Source: Collinsella sp. (GTDB lineage: Bacteria > Actinomycetota > Coriobacteriia > Coriobacteriales > Coriobacteriaceae). From it: DNA of 24,181 nt. Below, in pieces: positions 23,873-24,181 of the stretch. How positions within the stretch are numbered: position 1 is the stretch's first letter; each line of letters starts with the position of its first letter. The stretch lies in the NCBI GenBank assembly GCA_014871665.1, contig WGSL01000027.1:1-24181 (forward strand). Reading direction: 5' to 3'. Both the position numbers and the translations under genes were made by a program. The notes under the pieces were generated by a model, which did no database searches, was not told the DNA's origin, and was given only the letters and a program-made list of their open reading frames with translations.

Positions 23873-24097
23873 ATGAAGATCGAAGTTGATGTAGACCAGC
23901 TGCGCGAGAGTCTGCTCGATCGCGCGGGGAGTGCAGCGGGCGTGGGCTTTCCGGCCGCCATGCTCGACGTAGTAGATATCGAGGACGAGTCGCCCCAAGA
24001 GCTCCTAGCCCGAGCCGAACGCGAAGGCCTCGACCTCCGCGATTTTGCCGTCGACGACGACGCGGACGATGACTACGACGCAGACGAGGACTGGTAG
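23873..24097 (+). CDS. small acidic protein, 74 residues
   Basis: Begins MKIEVDVDQLRESLLD, has the central segment GVGFPAAMLDVVDIEDESPQELLARAEREGLDLRDF, and ends in an extremely acidic tail (VDDDADDDYDADEDW). I recall short proteins with this GFPxAxxD...DELxxxAxxxGxDLxxF pattern in Firmicutes and Coriobacteriia, without a known function. The acidic tail seems particular to this one. ATG 23873 has a near-perfect AGGAGG eight bases upstream. It follows the 450-residue gene closely, so the two may act together. Acidity suggests binding to a basic partner or DNA mimicry; this is inference only. Confidence 0.75.
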   Translation: MKIEVDVDQLRESLLDRAGSAAGVGFPAAMLDVVDIEDESPQELLARAEREGLDLRDFAVDDDADDDYDADEDW

Positions 24098-24146
24098 CCG
24101 CGATTGGACTTCAACCCCATCCCCTCAATAAGTTGCGGTGAAATAG

Positions 24147-24181
24147 GGACTGTTTAGGCCGGTAGAAGGCCTATTCAGTCC
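24147..24181. repeat. inverted repeat at the window edge, probable dispersed palindrome/terminator
   Basis: GGACTG-TT-TAGGCC and GGCCTA-TT-CAGTCC flank a 7-base loop GGTAGAA: 12 of 14 positions pair. It follows the last operon gene by 50 bases and is cut by the window end, so its full extent is unknown. The left flank (GTGAAATAGG) might pair further downstream. It could end BREX transcription or be a dispersed element. Confidence 0.6.

Noticed and set aside
1..24181. CRISPR array, tRNA or rRNA genes
   Set aside because: No regularly spaced direct repeats and no recognisable tRNA or rRNA sequence were found on either strand by reading.

Overview
The window looks like a chromosomal segment of a GC-rich Coriobacteriia actinobacterium, most likely Collinsella or a close relative. 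This is inferred from codon use, the serC-serA-DUF1015-type neighbourhood, strong AGGAGG-type ribosome sites and GC-rich intergenic palindromes; no rRNA or marker gene confirms it.

Positions 1-7380 are ordinary core/accessory chromosome. There is a possible 29-residue protein (51-140, minus), a nitroreductase-family flavoprotein (376-1047), two tandem histidine phosphatases (1130-2325) and a strong hairpin between convergent genes (2373-2409). On the minus strand follow a short DUF1015-like protein, an M20 peptidase, and the serine-biosynthesis pair serC-serA with a terminator after serA. An orphan Phd/YefM-type antitoxin with a palindromic operator sits beside serC.

Positions 7540-24097 are a complete type 1 BREX phage-defence operon on the plus strand: brxA, brxB, brxC, pglX, pglZ, brxL, then two genes of unknown function (450 aa and a 74-aa very acidic protein). 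BrxA and BrxB are small core proteins, BrxC is the large P-loop ATPase, PglX the adenine methyltransferase that marks self DNA, PglZ an alkaline-phosphatase-superfamily protein, and BrxL an AAA+ protein with a Lon-like C-terminus.

Three things make this operon unusual. (1) pglX is in two pieces: the methyltransferase plus target-recognition part ends at 15341 and the conserved C-terminal helical domain is a separate frame at 16343-17311. An AT-rich gene sits exactly in the break; it encodes a HEPN-like protein (R140-N-S-L-A-H145) with a winged-helix-like C-terminus, a candidate RNase embedded in a methyltransferase gene. (2) A run of ten G lies at the 5' end of brxA. With nine (or twelve) G, translation from an upstream GTG with its own ribosome site would read into brxA in frame, so the operon's first gene may be phase variable. 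(3) Base composition is mosaic: late brxB to early brxC, the 3' end of pglX and the inserted gene are AT-richer than the rest, suggesting exchange with other BREX loci.

No tRNA, rRNA, CRISPR array, insertion sequence, integrase or recombinase gene was seen.
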